A stretch of 64,000 nucleotides of DNA from Streptomyces sp. NBC_00239 (GTDB lineage: Bacteria; Actinomycetota; Actinomycetes; Streptomycetales; Streptomycetaceae), in the NCBI RefSeq assembly GCF_036194065.1, contig NZ_CP108095.1:1798001-1862000 (forward strand), in the 5' to 3' direction. The translations under genes and the position numbers were made by a program. The number at the start of each line of letters is the position of its first letter. The first letter of the stretch is position 1. The notes under the pieces were generated by a model that made no database searches, was not told the origin of the DNA, and was given only the letters and a program-made list of their open reading frames with translations. Positions 7,611 to 15,474 of the stretch are shown here, in pieces.

Positions 7611-8756
7611 TCAGTGCCGGTGCAGGCGGGCCACGCGGCCCTTCTCGCCGGAGGCCCAGCACGCGCCGTCCGCCGCGCAGTCGACGGTGTCGAACGAGCC
7701 GCCGTCCAGGTTCCGCCAGGTGCGGCCGCCGTCGGTGGTGAGGTCGGTGCCGGTCGGGCCGACGGCGAGCGCCGAGCCCTGTCCGTGGCCGGACCCGTGT
7801 CCGCGCCCGTATCCCGGTCCGTACGGCAGCCAGGCCACGCCCGAGCGGTAGGCCGGCGGCGGGGTCGCCGCGGCGGACCAGGCCCGGCCGCCGTCGCCGG
7901 TGACGGCCGCCGCGCGCGGGGAGGACTGGTCCGCGCGGTAGTCGCCGCCGACCGCGATGCCGTGCCGGCGGTCGCGGAAGGCGAGCCCGAAGACGCCCTT
8001 GGCGCCCTCGCCCGCGGGCACCGTGGTCTCGGTGACCGTCCAGTGCAGGCCGCGGTCGGCGGAGTGCAGCACCCGGGCCGTGGCCCCGCCGCCGGTGGCG
8101 AGCCACACGTCGCGCGGTCCGGCGCTGACCAGGCACTGGCCGCTCGCCGCGAAGCCGGCCTCGCCGGGCAGCGCCGCGGGCATGCCGGCGTCGGGCAGCA
8201 CGCGCCACGAGCGGCCGCCGTCGGCCGTGGACAGGATCCGGAACTTCCCGTCCACGGGGTCGCTCATCGCGAGCCCGTTGCGGTGGTCGAAGAAGGTCAG
8301 GCAGTCGTAGAAGGCCCGCGGGTCGGGGTTGCGGAAGGCCTCGGTCCAGCTGGCGCCGCCGTCCTCGGTGCGGAAGACCCGGGAGTCCTCGCCCTCGCCG
8401 ATGGACAGGGCCACCGCCCGCCGCGCGTCGAAGGCCTCGATGTCGCGCAGCTCCAGGCCGGCCGCGCCGGGCGGCGAAACGTTGCGCCAGCTGCGGCCGC
8501 CGTCCGTGGTGCGCAGCACGGTCCCCTTGGAGCCCGACACCCACGCGGTGGACCGGCTGACCGCGGCCAGCCCGCGGAACCGGGCGTCCGTACCGCTGTC
8601 CCGCAGTTCCCAGCGCGGGTCCGGCCGGGCGCCGTGGCCGCGGTCCGCGCCGCCGGAGCCCGCGCCGCCTTCCGCGCCGCCGTCCGCCTGGGCCGCGGGC
8701 ACCGCGAGGGCCCCGACCAATGCTGCCGCGCACATGCCAACCGCCAGAAGTCTCAT
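7611..8756 (-). CDS. Exported Asp-box (BNR-type) beta-propeller protein, Ycf48-like
   Basis: A 381-residue protein beginning with a signal peptide (residues 1-24, ending AVPAAQA). The mature part contains at least six Asp-box repeats of the form S/T-x-D-x-G-x-x-W: TTDGGRSW, TEDGGASW, TADGGRSW, SADRGLHW, TGDGGRAW and TTDGGRTW. Together they make a beta-propeller of the sialidase/Ycf48 class. Catalytic residues of sialidases are not recognisable, so an enzyme call is unsafe; Streptomyces homologues are usually labelled oxidoreductase or Ycf48-like. A glycine-rich low-complexity stretch follows the signal peptide. Likely secreted or at the cell surface. Confidence 0.85.
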   Translation of the reverse strand: MRLLAVGMCAAALVGALAVPAAQADGGAEGGAGSGGADRGHGARPDPRWELRDSGTDARFRGLAAVSRSTAWVSGSKGTVLRTTDGGRSWRNVSPPGAAGLELRDIEAFDARRAVALSIGEGEDSRVFRTEDGGASWTEAFRNPDPRAFYDCLTFFDHRNGLAMSDPVDGKFRILSTADGGRSWRVLPDAGMPAALPGEAGFAASGQCLVSAGPRDVWLATGGGATARVLHSADRGLHWTVTETTVPAGEGAKGVFGLAFRDRRHGIAVGGDYRADQSSPRAAAVTGDGGRAWSAAATPPPAYRSGVAWLPYGPGYGRGHGSGHGQGSALAVGPTGTDLTTDGGRTWRNLDGGSFDTVDCAADGACWASGEKGRVARLHRH

Positions 8757-8951
8757 GGCGCCGGAAGCTAACGCACCCCGGTGATCGCCGTCCAGGGTGC
8801 GGGCCGGGCGGCGGGCGGGACTCCGCCCGGGCTCCGGTGGGAGCAGCGAGAACCAGCCCTTCTACGAAGGGTGCGGCACCCGGGGAACCGACTCCCACAT
8901 GCGGGGAAACGATCACTCTATGCGACGAAACAGCGGGTTTTGCGCCACGCG

Positions 8952-8965
8952 GTGACGCACGTCAC
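8952..8965. promoter_or_regulatory. Crp-type palindrome upstream of the SsgA-like gene
   Basis: GTGACGCACGTCAC is a perfect palindrome apart from its central two bases and fits the Streptomyces Crp core GTG-N6-GNCAC exactly. It lies 78 bp before the TTG start at 9044. Binding by Crp is inferred. Confidence 0.55.
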
Positions 8966-9043
8966 GTACCCCTCCCGTGCACGGATCCCGCCGTTCCTGC
9001 GTCTACCAAGGTGCCCTACTGATCCGCCGCAAGGGAGCTGGCC

Positions 9044-9460
9044 TTGATCACCGTCATCGAGCAAGCAGTACAGGCCCGCCTGGTCGCGACCGCCCCCAAG
9101 GTCGAGTCCGTTCCGGTCACGCTGTGCTACGACCGCGCGGACCCGTTCGCGGTCCGGATGGCGTTCCCCGCGCCCGCCACGCTCGAAGGCGTCGAGGTCT
9201 CGTGGACGTTCGCGCGGGAGCTGCTCGAGACCGGGATCGAGAGAGCGGCCGGCCTGGGCGACGTCCGCGTCCGGCCGTACGGTTCGGGCCGCACCGTCGT
9301 CGAGTTCCACGCGCCCGAGGGGACCGCCATCGTCCTGATGGAGACCGCGGAGCTGGACCGGTTCCTGGAACGGGTCGACGCCGTCGTGCCGGCCGGCCTG
9401 GAGCACCTCTACCTCGACATGGACCAGGACCTCGCGGAGCTGCTGCGCGACAGCCCCTGA
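9044..9460 (+). CDS. SsgA-like protein (sporulation and cell-division regulator family)
   Basis: A 138-residue SALP. The family is confined to sporulating actinomycetes and steers septum placement and peptidoglycan remodelling; SsgB recruits FtsZ. Characteristic segments are CYDRADPFAVRMAF, SWTFARELL, GDVRVRP and the C-terminal DMDQDLAELL. The start is TTG at 9044 with AAGGGAG about seven bases upstream; no ATG or GTG is in a suitable place, and this start gives normal length. Which SALP paralogue it represents is unclear; sequence around PVTLCYD resembles several. It stands alone, preceded by a Crp-type site. Confidence 0.9.
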   Translation: MITVIEQAVQARLVATAPKVESVPVTLCYDRADPFAVRMAFPAPATLEGVEVSWTFARELLETGIERAAGLGDVRVRPYGSGRTVVEFHAPEGTAIVLMETAELDRFLERVDAVVPAGLEHLYLDMDQDLAELLRDSP

Positions 9461-9505
9461 ACCCCGCGCCACCGGCGACGAGCGCCCGACCGGCGGATAA
9501 ATCCT

Positions 9506-9534
9506 TTGCGGTCCGCCGGCCGCGCTCGTAGCGT
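9506..9534 (+). promoter_or_regulatory. Vegetative promoter for the ABC-F gene
   Basis: TTGCGG (9506-9511), a 17-base spacer and TAGCGT (9529-9534) match a Streptomyces HrdB-type promoter well. Transcription would start near 9541, leaving a leader of about 115 bases before the ABC-F start. Confidence 0.6.
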
Positions 9535-9571
9535 CGACGACGGCTCTGCTGTCGTTGATCGGAGAAGGACG

Positions 9572-9589
9572 TTGCTCTACAGGCCTTGA
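9572..9589 (+). CDS. Putative five-residue leader peptide (MLYRP)
   Basis: A TTG start with an excellent GGAGAAGG ribosome site 3-10 bases upstream is followed by codons for L-Y-R-P and TGA. The stop overlaps the first bases of the attenuator hairpin. Leader peptides of this kind sense ribosome-stalling antibiotics upstream of ABC-F resistance genes. Its translation is inferred from sequence only. Confidence 0.5.
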   Translation: MLYRP

Positions 9590-9614
9590 GACACCACCCC
9601 ACGCCTGGTGTCTC
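9588..9614 (+). promoter_or_regulatory. Putative attenuator hairpin in the ABC-F leader
   Basis: Perfect 9-bp arms GAGACACCA (9588-9596) and TGGTGTCTC (9606-9614) around a 9-base loop begin at the stop codon of the leader peptide. A ribosome halted in the five-codon ORF would cover the left arm and keep the hairpin open, the geometry expected of ribosome-mediated attenuation. No U-tract follows. Confidence 0.5.
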
Positions 9615-9655
9615 CACGTGTTGCCCGGAAACCACATCCGCAACCGGAGGCCTCC

Positions 9656-11323
9656 ATGTCTCGATCTTTCGGCACCCCGCACGCCCCCACCTTCGTCACC
9701 TGTTCCGCCCTCGGCTTCGACTGGCCCGACGGCACCCCCGTGTTCGACTCCCTCGACCTGGCCGTCGGCCCCGGCCGCACCGGCCTGGTCGGCCTCAACG
9801 GGTGTGGGAAGTCCACCCTGTTGAAGCTGCTCGCGGGGGAACTCGCCGCCACCGAGGGCCACGTCACGGTGGCCGGCTCCGTCGGCTACCTCCCCCAGGC
9901 CCTCACCCTCGACACCGCGCTGCGCGTCGACGCCGCACTCGGCATCGCCGGCACCCGGGCCGCGCTGCACGCCATCGAGGCGGGCGACGCCACCGAGGAG
10001 CACTTCACCGCCGTCGGCGACGACTGGGACGTCGAGGAGCGCGCCCGCGCCACCCTCGACCAGCTCGGACTCGGCCGGATCGGCCTGGACCGCACCGTCG
10101 GCGACATCTCCGGCGGCGAGTCCGTACTGCTGCGCCTGGCCGCGCTGCTGCTGCGCCGCCCGGACGTGCTGCTCCTCGACGAGCCCACCAACAATCTGGA
10201 CCTGCGCGCCCGGCAGCGGCTGTACGACGCCGTCGAGGCCTGGCCCGGGGTGCTCGTCGTGGTCAGCCACGACCGCGAACTGCTGGAGCGCGTCGACCGG
10301 ATCGCGGAGCTGCGCGAGGGCGAAGTCCGCTGGTACGGCGGCAACTTCTCGGCGTACGAGCGCGCGCTCGCGGCCGAGCAGGAGACGGCCGAGCGGCTGG
10401 TGCGGGTCGCCGAAGCCGATGTCCAGCGGCAGAAACGCGAACTCGCCGACGCCCACATGGCGTTGGCCCGGCGCAAGCGCTACGGCCAGAAGATGTGGGA
10501 CCAGAAGCGCGAGCCCAAGATCGTGATGGGCGAACGCAAGCGGCAGGCCCAGGTGTCGGCCGGCAAGCACCGCATCCTGCACGCCGGCAAGCTCGCCGAG
10601 GCCCGCGAGCGCCTCGACCACGCGGTCGAGGCGGTACGGGACGACGACGAGATCCGCGTCGAACTCCCCGCCACCCTGGTCCCGCCGGGCCGCGGCGTGC
10701 TCACCCTGCGCGGCCTGACCCTCGCGCACGGCGCGGCGGTGCCCGCCGTGCCGGAAGCCTGGGAGCTGCGCGGGCCGGAGCGCATCGCCCTGGTGGGGCG
10801 CAACGGCTCGGGCAAGACCACGCTGCTGCGCACCATCGCCGGTCAGTTGGCCCCGGTCGCCGGCGAGGCCGAGGTGCACGTGCCGGCGCGCTTCCTGCCG
10901 CAGCGCCTGGACCTGCTGGACGATGCGCTGTCCGTGGTGGACAACGTGGCTCGGGTGGCACCTGGAGTGACGAACAATCAGATCCGGGCGAAGCTCGCGC
11001 ACTTCCTCTTCCGGGGCGCGCGCTCGGACCGGCAGGCCGGCACCCTGTCGGGCGGCGAGCGGTTCCGGGCCACGCTGGCGGCGCTGCTCCTCGCGGATCC
11101 CGCTCCGCAGCTGCTGATGCTGGACGAGCCGACCAACAGCCTGGACCTGGCGAGCGTACGGCAGCTCACCGGCGCCCTGGAGTCGTACGAGGGGGCGCTG
11201 ATCGTGGCGAGCCACGACGTGCCGTTCCTGGAGTCGATCGGCATCACCCGATGGCTGCTGCTCGACGGCGAACTCCGCCCCACCACACGGGAAGAGGTAC
11301 GGGACACCCTCTGGGCGGACTGA
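9656..11323 (+). CDS. ABC-F family ATPase (ribosome-acting or antibiotic-protection type)
   Basis: A 555-residue soluble protein with two ATPase domains and no membrane segments. Domain 1 has Walker A GLNGCGKST (residues 46-54), signature ISGGES (about 151) and Walker B LLLDEPTNNLDL; domain 2 has GRNGSGKTT (about 381) and LSGGER (about 464). A charged linker of about 80 residues (RKRYGQKMWDQKREPK and on) joins them, the part that in ABC-F proteins reaches the ribosomal P/E site. Some members protect ribosomes from MLS-type antibiotics, others tune translation. ATG 9656 follows CCGGAGG. The leader peptide/hairpin upstream favours an inducible resistance role; this is inference. Confidence 0.9.
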   Translation: MSRSFGTPHAPTFVTCSALGFDWPDGTPVFDSLDLAVGPGRTGLVGLNGCGKSTLLKLLAGELAATEGHVTVAGSVGYLPQALTLDTALRVDAALGIAGTRAALHAIEAGDATEEHFTAVGDDWDVEERARATLDQLGLGRIGLDRTVGDISGGESVLLRLAALLLRRPDVLLLDEPTNNLDLRARQRLYDAVEAWPGVLVVVSHDRELLERVDRIAELREGEVRWYGGNFSAYERALAAEQETAERLVRVAEADVQRQKRELADAHMALARRKRYGQKMWDQKREPKIVMGERKRQAQVSAGKHRILHAGKLAEARERLDHAVEAVRDDDEIRVELPATLVPPGRGVLTLRGLTLAHGAAVPAVPEAWELRGPERIALVGRNGSGKTTLLRTIAGQLAPVAGEAEVHVPARFLPQRLDLLDDALSVVDNVARVAPGVTNNQIRAKLAHFLFRGARSDRQAGTLSGGERFRATLAALLLADPAPQLLMLDEPTNSLDLASVRQLTGALESYEGALIVASHDVPFLESIGITRWLLLDGELRPTTREEVRDTLWAD

Positions 11324-11326
11324 CCG

Positions 11327-11375
11327 GCCCCGATGCGCCGGGCGCGGGGACGCCCCGCGCCCGGCGCATCGGGGC
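11327..11375 (+). terminator. Very strong terminator of the ABC-F gene
   Basis: A perfect 23-bp inverted repeat (11327-11349 and 11353-11375) with a three-base loop ACG starts four bases after the stop codon. The stem is almost pure G/C. No U-tract follows, but stability should be sufficient. Confidence 0.8.
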
Positions 11376-11706
11376 ACGGCGGTCCCGGGGCGGCAGGTTG
11401 GACGGGGCCGCTCCTCGCCGTCCTCGGGCGCGGGGGGCGTCGGGTGCCGGCCGCGGGCCGCGATCCGCAGCGCGCCGGCTCCGGGCCCGGCGGGACCGCC
11501 CGTCATCGCGCCGGGCCAAATTCCGAGGCGCAAGGGGGCGTTCGACCACGGACATGGGGTCGCCCCGTGTGAGACTTGCACTACCGACCGTAGCGTAACC
11601 GGGTGCACAGTGCTACTACTTGTATGACTACGTAAGGCTTTCTCATGTCATTTCGGGCGTGGGGCTCGTGCGGCAGCGCGGCCCGCGCCCGGCGAAAGGG
11701 GGAACC
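11376..11706. other. Non-coding stretch before the XRE gene
   Basis: No supported gene. The first 200 bases are GC-rich without clear structure. From about 11575 to 11645 the sequence is markedly AT-richer (GTGCTACTACTTGTATGACT among others) and probably holds the promoter of the following regulator; I cannot fix the -35/-10 boxes. Confidence 0.5.
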
Positions 11707-12558
11707 GTGCCACCCAGGAGCACCCCGACAGCGCGCCAGCAACGACTCGGCAGCGAACTGCGCAAGCTCCGCGAGCAGTCGGGCATGACGGTCCAACAGG
11801 CCGCGGCCCTCCTGGGCGTCGACCGCACCAGGATCCCGAACATCGAGTCCGGCCGGATCGGGATCACCGCCGAGCGCGTCCGCACCCTCGCGTTCAACTA
11901 CGACTGCCCCGACACGGCCCTCGTCGACCTGCTCGCCTCGATGGCCCAGGAGCGCCACAAGGGCTGGTGGGAGCAGCACCGCGGCCTGCTCCCGCCCGGC
12001 CTGCTGGACATCGCCGAACTGGAGCACCACAGCACCGAGTTGCACACCGCGGTGACCACGCACATGCCGGGCCTGCTGCAGACCGAGGACCACGCCAGAG
12101 CGGTGTTCGACACCGCCGACCCGCCGCTGCCGGAGCCCGACTTCCAGGCCCGGATGGCGCTGCGCATGACCCGCCGCCGGATCTTCGACCGGGACTGCCC
12201 ACCGCTGTACGAGGCGGTGGTCCACGAGGCGGCGCTGCGCATGCAGTTCGGCGGCCCGAAGGTGGCCCGCGCGCAGCTGGAGCACATCCTGGAGCGGTCC
12301 GAGCAGGATCACACCACGGTCCGGGTGATCCCGTTCACGGCCGGCGCCTTCCCGGGGGCGGGGCAGTCCTTCACGTACGCCGCGGCCTCGATAGCGCAGC
12401 TCGACACCGTTCAGCTCGACACCTCGCACGGCTCGATGCTCCTGGACTCGGACATGAAGCTGAGGCGCTACCGGGGGCTGCTGGAGCGGCTGCGGCGGCT
12501 GGCGCTGCCGGCACCCGCCTCGCGCGAGTTCGTCCACCGCGTGGCGCAGGAGCTGTGA
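11707..12558 (+). CDS. XRE-family regulator with DUF5753 domain
   Basis: A 283-residue protein: helix-turn-helix at about residues 14-70 (LRKLREQSGMTVQQAAALLGVD then IPNIESGRIGI), followed by a DUF5753 domain with WWEQHRGLLP, LLQTEDHARAVF and the C-terminal VQLDTSHGSMLLDS. Streptomyces genomes carry dozens of these, each next to a small DUF397 protein, as here; WhiJ and AbaA-type developmental loci are characterised examples. GTG at 11707 is chosen because it is preceded by AAAGGGGGA and gives a standard N-terminus. The DUF397 partner starts 84 bp downstream. Target genes are not identifiable from sequence. Confidence 0.9.
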   Translation: MPPRSTPTARQQRLGSELRKLREQSGMTVQQAAALLGVDRTRIPNIESGRIGITAERVRTLAFNYDCPDTALVDLLASMAQERHKGWWEQHRGLLPPGLLDIAELEHHSTELHTAVTTHMPGLLQTEDHARAVFDTADPPLPEPDFQARMALRMTRRRIFDRDCPPLYEAVVHEAALRMQFGGPKVARAQLEHILERSEQDHTTVRVIPFTAGAFPGAGQSFTYAAASIAQLDTVQLDTSHGSMLLDSDMKLRRYRGLLERLRRLALPAPASREFVHRVAQEL

Positions 12559-12642
12559 CCGCACACGTGCACACGACCGTCACCACCACCGTGAACGCGG
12601 CCGCGAGCGCGACCCGCGGCGGTAGCCCCGAGGAGAGACGAC

Positions 12643-12846
12643 ATGAGCACGCGCACCAGCCACATCGCGTGGGACGAGGCCTTCTGCAGCGAAGGCGCGA
12701 ACTGCTTCCGCTTCGGGCGGGACGACGACGGCAAGGCGTACATCGGCACCACCCACTCCCCGCTGTACGTGAGCGATTCGATCGACGCGCTCCGGGCGCT
12801 GATAGCCGCCGTCAAGGCCGGCGCGGCCGACCACCTGCTGCGGTAG
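12643..12846 (+). CDS. DUF397-type small protein, partner of the XRE-DUF5753 regulator
   Basis: A 67-residue acidic protein (WDEAFCSEGANCFRFG, then YVSDSIDALRALIAAVKAG). The N-terminal Cys-containing strand and the C-terminal helix match the DUF397 pattern, though it lacks the usual VRDSKDP segment, so it is a divergent member. RBS GAGGAGAGA precedes the ATG. Pairs of this kind often act as regulator and antagonist in antibiotic production and development; direct binding to the upstream protein is inference from gene pairing. Confidence 0.78.
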   Translation: MSTRTSHIAWDEAFCSEGANCFRFGRDDDGKAYIGTTHSPLYVSDSIDALRALIAAVKAGAADHLLR

Positions 12847-13013
12847 GCACCCAGCTGGCTACCGGCCGGTAGATGTCGACATCAGTGGGTTCGAATCGCT
12901 CGATCGGTGGGTGACATGTCTCTCTGTTCACCCCTACGACCTCCACACATAACAGCGCGTAGTCGGGCATTCCACACGAGGGGGCTTGGCTGGTTCTGAC
13001 GCCGGGCTTAACC

Positions 13014-13040
13014 TACGGTCTCGTAACCTACGAAGCCGTA
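13014..13040. promoter_or_regulatory. Operator-like 27-bp imperfect palindrome before the desaturase
   Basis: The dyad reads TACGG-tc-TCGTA-acc-TACGA-ag-CCGTA; ten of thirteen base pairs are symmetric about 13027. Overlapping it, TAACCTACG is directly repeated at 13009-13017 and 13024-13032. It lies 28 bp before the GTG start, where a repressor would block transcription. Size and symmetry fit a TetR-type acyl-CoA/fatty-acid regulator acting in trans. Confidence 0.6.
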
Positions 13041-13067
13041 AGTATCGGCCGGCCCTCTGGAGTACCT

Positions 13068-14042
13068 GTGACCATCACCTCTCCCCACCTCGGCAGCTCG
13101 GAGGCGTGGACGGACGCCAAGCTGCTGTTCGCGCTGGAAGAGGTGGTCGAGAAGGAGCTCAACCGCCATCTGAAGGTGACCAAGGACTGGATGCCCCACG
13201 AGTACGTGCCGTGGAGCGACGCCCGGAACTTCCCCGGCTTCTTCGAGGACGGCGAGGCCTGGGAGCCCGCGCAGTCCAAGGTCACCGACATCGGCCGGAT
13301 CGCGCTCGTCGTCAACCTCCTGACCGAGGACAACCTGCCCAGCTACCACCACGAGATCGCGTCCCTGTTCGGCCGCGACGGCGCCTGGGGCACCTGGGTG
13401 CACCGGTGGACCGCGGAGGAGGGCCGCCACGGCATCGTGATGCGCGACTACCTGCTGGCCTCCCGCGCCGTGGACCCGGACAAGCTGGAGCAGTTCCGGA
13501 TGGTCCACATGTCGGAGGGCTTCGAGTCCGACAACCGCCACTCGATGCTGCACTCGGTGGCGTACGTGGCCTTCCAGGAGCTCGCGACCCGCATCTCGCA
13601 CCGGAACACCGGCCACCAGTCCGGCGACCCGGTCTGCGACCGCATGCTGGCGCGCATCGCGCAGGACGAGAACCTGCACATGGTCTTCTACCGGAACCTG
13701 CTCGGCGCCGCCTTCGAGCTGGCCCCCGATCTCACCATGCAGGCCGTCCGCGACGTCGTCGTCGAGTTCCGGATGCCCGGGCACGGCATGCCGGGCTTCG
13801 AGCGGGCCGCGGCGCAGATGGCGATCGGCGGGATCTACAACCTGCGGATCCACCACGACGACGTGCTCTCGCCGGTGCTCCGCTTCCTGAAGGTCATGGA
13901 GATCGACGGCCTCGGCCCCTCCGGCCAGCAGGCGCAGGACGAGCTGGGCATGTACATGAACGGCCTGGACTCCGAGGCCGCGAAGTTCGACGAGCGCCTC
14001 GCGGCCCGCGCCGCGCGGATCGCGGCCCGCGGCGCCAAGTAG
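13068..14042 (+). CDS. Acyl-ACP desaturase (soluble diiron, DesA type)
   Basis: A 324-residue member of the stearoyl-ACP desaturase family, a cytosolic diiron enzyme that puts a cis double bond into acyl-ACP using ferredoxin electrons and O2. Diiron ligands are recognisable: the first EExxH as EEGRH at about residue 118 and the second as DENLH at about 202, plus an upstream Glu in EKELNRH. Two to three hundred residues and absence of membrane segments agree with family. It starts at GTG 13068. The operator-like palindrome just upstream suggests repression according to fatty-acid or acyl-CoA status. No redox partner is adjacent. Confidence 0.93.
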   Translation: MTITSPHLGSSEAWTDAKLLFALEEVVEKELNRHLKVTKDWMPHEYVPWSDARNFPGFFEDGEAWEPAQSKVTDIGRIALVVNLLTEDNLPSYHHEIASLFGRDGAWGTWVHRWTAEEGRHGIVMRDYLLASRAVDPDKLEQFRMVHMSEGFESDNRHSMLHSVAYVAFQELATRISHRNTGHQSGDPVCDRMLARIAQDENLHMVFYRNLLGAAFELAPDLTMQAVRDVVVEFRMPGHGMPGFERAAAQMAIGGIYNLRIHHDDVLSPVLRFLKVMEIDGLGPSGQQAQDELGMYMNGLDSEAAKFDERLAARAARIAARGAK

Positions 14043-14060
14043 CCGCGCACCGAGCAGCAC

Positions 14061-14102
14061 CGGGCCGCGCCCGTTCCGCACATGCGGGGCGGACGCGGCC
14101 CG
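14061..14102. terminator. Bidirectional hairpin between desaturase and Wbl genes
   Basis: Outer arms CGGGCCGCG (14061-14069) and CGCGGCCCG (14094-14102) continue, after one mismatch, into a nearly complete inner stem, giving roughly 18 pairs. It lies between convergent genes. Confidence 0.7.
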
Positions 14103-14121
14103 CGGGTCGCGGGTCCGCAGG

Positions 14122-14388
14122 TCAGCCGCGGCGCAGCCGCAGGCGCTCCTGCTCGGACAGCCCGCCCCAGACGCCGAACCGCTCGTCGTGGGTCAGCGCG
14201 TACTCCAGGCACGCGAGCCGTCCCGGGCACGCCGCGCACAGCCGCTTCGCGTCCCGCACGGACGTGCCCGGCTCCGGGAAGAAGAATTCCGGCCCGGTCT
14301 GGGCACAGAGCGCGTCCGCCTGCCAGGGCAGGGTGGGCAGGCCGGTCGCGGCGGTGGTCGTCAGCGTGGCGGTGGTGTTCATCGGCAT
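14122..14388 (-). CDS. WhiB-like (Wbl) iron-sulfur transcription factor
   Basis: An approximately 88-residue Wbl protein. The four cluster-binding cysteines are in LCAQTGPEFFFPEPG, then AKRLCAACPGRLACLEYAL (Cys-x22-Cys-x2-Cys-x5-Cys), followed by the turn GVWGGLSEQER and a basic tail RLRLRRG. Spacing and sequence are closest to WhiB itself rather than WblA or WhiD, but the basic tail is shorter. These proteins carry a 4Fe-4S cluster and bind region 4 of the principal sigma factor. The start is uncertain: ATG at 14388 or 14382, neither with a clear ribosome site; an upstream in-frame extension to 14484 is unlikely. Confidence 0.85.
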   Translation of the reverse strand: MPMNTTATLTTTAATGLPTLPWQADALCAQTGPEFFFPEPGTSVRDAKRLCAACPGRLACLEYALTHDERFGVWGGLSEQERLRLRRG

Positions 14389-14544
14389 GGACGGCAGCAT
14401 GCCGGGTACCGATATACGTCTGATCAACGCCGCGTGGACGCCCCGCACGACGGGCTCCCCCGGCGGCGCCGGGGCCGGTCTCACAGGGGGCTCACCGGCA
14501 GGTCCCGCCGAACGGTCTCCGTACGACGCGACGACGCGCCCTCT

Positions 14545-15342
14545 CTACGCGGCACCCGCCGGGGGCGCGCTGGTGATCACCGCGAACCGCGCCCCGTACG
14601 GGTCCGCCAGCTTGGCGAAGCGCCCCACGCCCTCCATGAACACCGGGGTCAGCCGGACCTTGCCGCCCAGCTCCTCGGCCCGCGCCGCCGTCACGTCGCA
14701 GTCCTCGACCTCGAAGTACGGGGTCCAGTACGGCATCGACGCGTCCTCGATCGGGTCCGAGCCGATCGGCACCAGCCCGCCGAAGGCCGCGTCGTCGGCC
14801 GTACCGGCCGGCTTGACCATCGTGTACGTGTCCTCCCCGAACGGCACCTCGATGACCTCCCAGCGGAACACCTCCCGGTAGAACGCGGCCGCCGCGGCCG
14901 GGTCGCGGGTGTACAGCTCGGTCCAGCACAGTGCACCGACCGCCGTGACGGTGTCGAGTCCGGTGTTGCCCCAGGGCTGCCAGGCGGCGAACACGACCCC
15001 GGCGGGGTCGGCGAAGACCGCCATCCGGCCGGCGTCCACCACGTCCATCGGTTCGTACAGGACCGCACCGCCCGCCCGCCGGACGGCCGCCGCGGTGGCG
15101 TCGGCGTCGGCGCTCTGGAAGTAGACCGACCAGGCGGGCAGCCCCTGCCCGGCGGTCACGGACACGCCGCCGGCGACGGTCTTCCCGTCGAGCCGGAACA
15201 TGCCGTAGCCGCCGACGTCCGGCCCGCCCGCCTCGAAGTCCCAGCCGAACAGTCCGGCGTAGAAGGCGCTCACAGCGTCGATGTCGGGGGCGCCGAGGTC
15301 CACCCAGTTCGGGGCCCCGTCGACGTAGTCCGTGGTGAGCAT
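14545..15342 (-). CDS. VOC-superfamily protein (tandem glyoxalase/dioxygenase fold)
   Basis: A 265-residue protein made of two VOC modules: residues about 8-125 (PNWVDLGAPDIDAVSAFYAGLFGWDF to AVFADPAGVVFAAW) and about 140-258 (LCWTELYTRDPAAAAAFYREVFRW to KLADPYGARFAVI). Such two-module proteins are frequent in Streptomyces and resemble antibiotic-binding or hydroxylase-associated members (CFP30B-like), with no proven reaction. ATG 15342 is preceded by GAGGAG. It is divergent from a TetR gene with 132 bp between the starts, so that regulator probably controls it and itself. Confidence 0.88.
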   Translation of the reverse strand: MLTTDYVDGAPNWVDLGAPDIDAVSAFYAGLFGWDFEAGGPDVGGYGMFRLDGKTVAGGVSVTAGQGLPAWSVYFQSADADATAAAVRRAGGAVLYEPMDVVDAGRMAVFADPAGVVFAAWQPWGNTGLDTVTAVGALCWTELYTRDPAAAAAFYREVFRWEVIEVPFGEDTYTMVKPAGTADDAAFGGLVPIGSDPIEDASMPYWTPYFEVEDCDVTAARAEELGGKVRLTPVFMEGVGRFAKLADPYGARFAVITSAPPAGAA

Positions 15343-15474
15343 GACCGCTCCTCCTCGGGTCCGGTCGGATCCGGTTCCTGCCCTTCGAGTCTGGCACCGG
15401 CCCCGGGGACTCCGCCCGGCAGAGCCGGAGCCGTGAAGAAGACCGCACGACCATGCGTTCAGTAAGCTGGGCAG

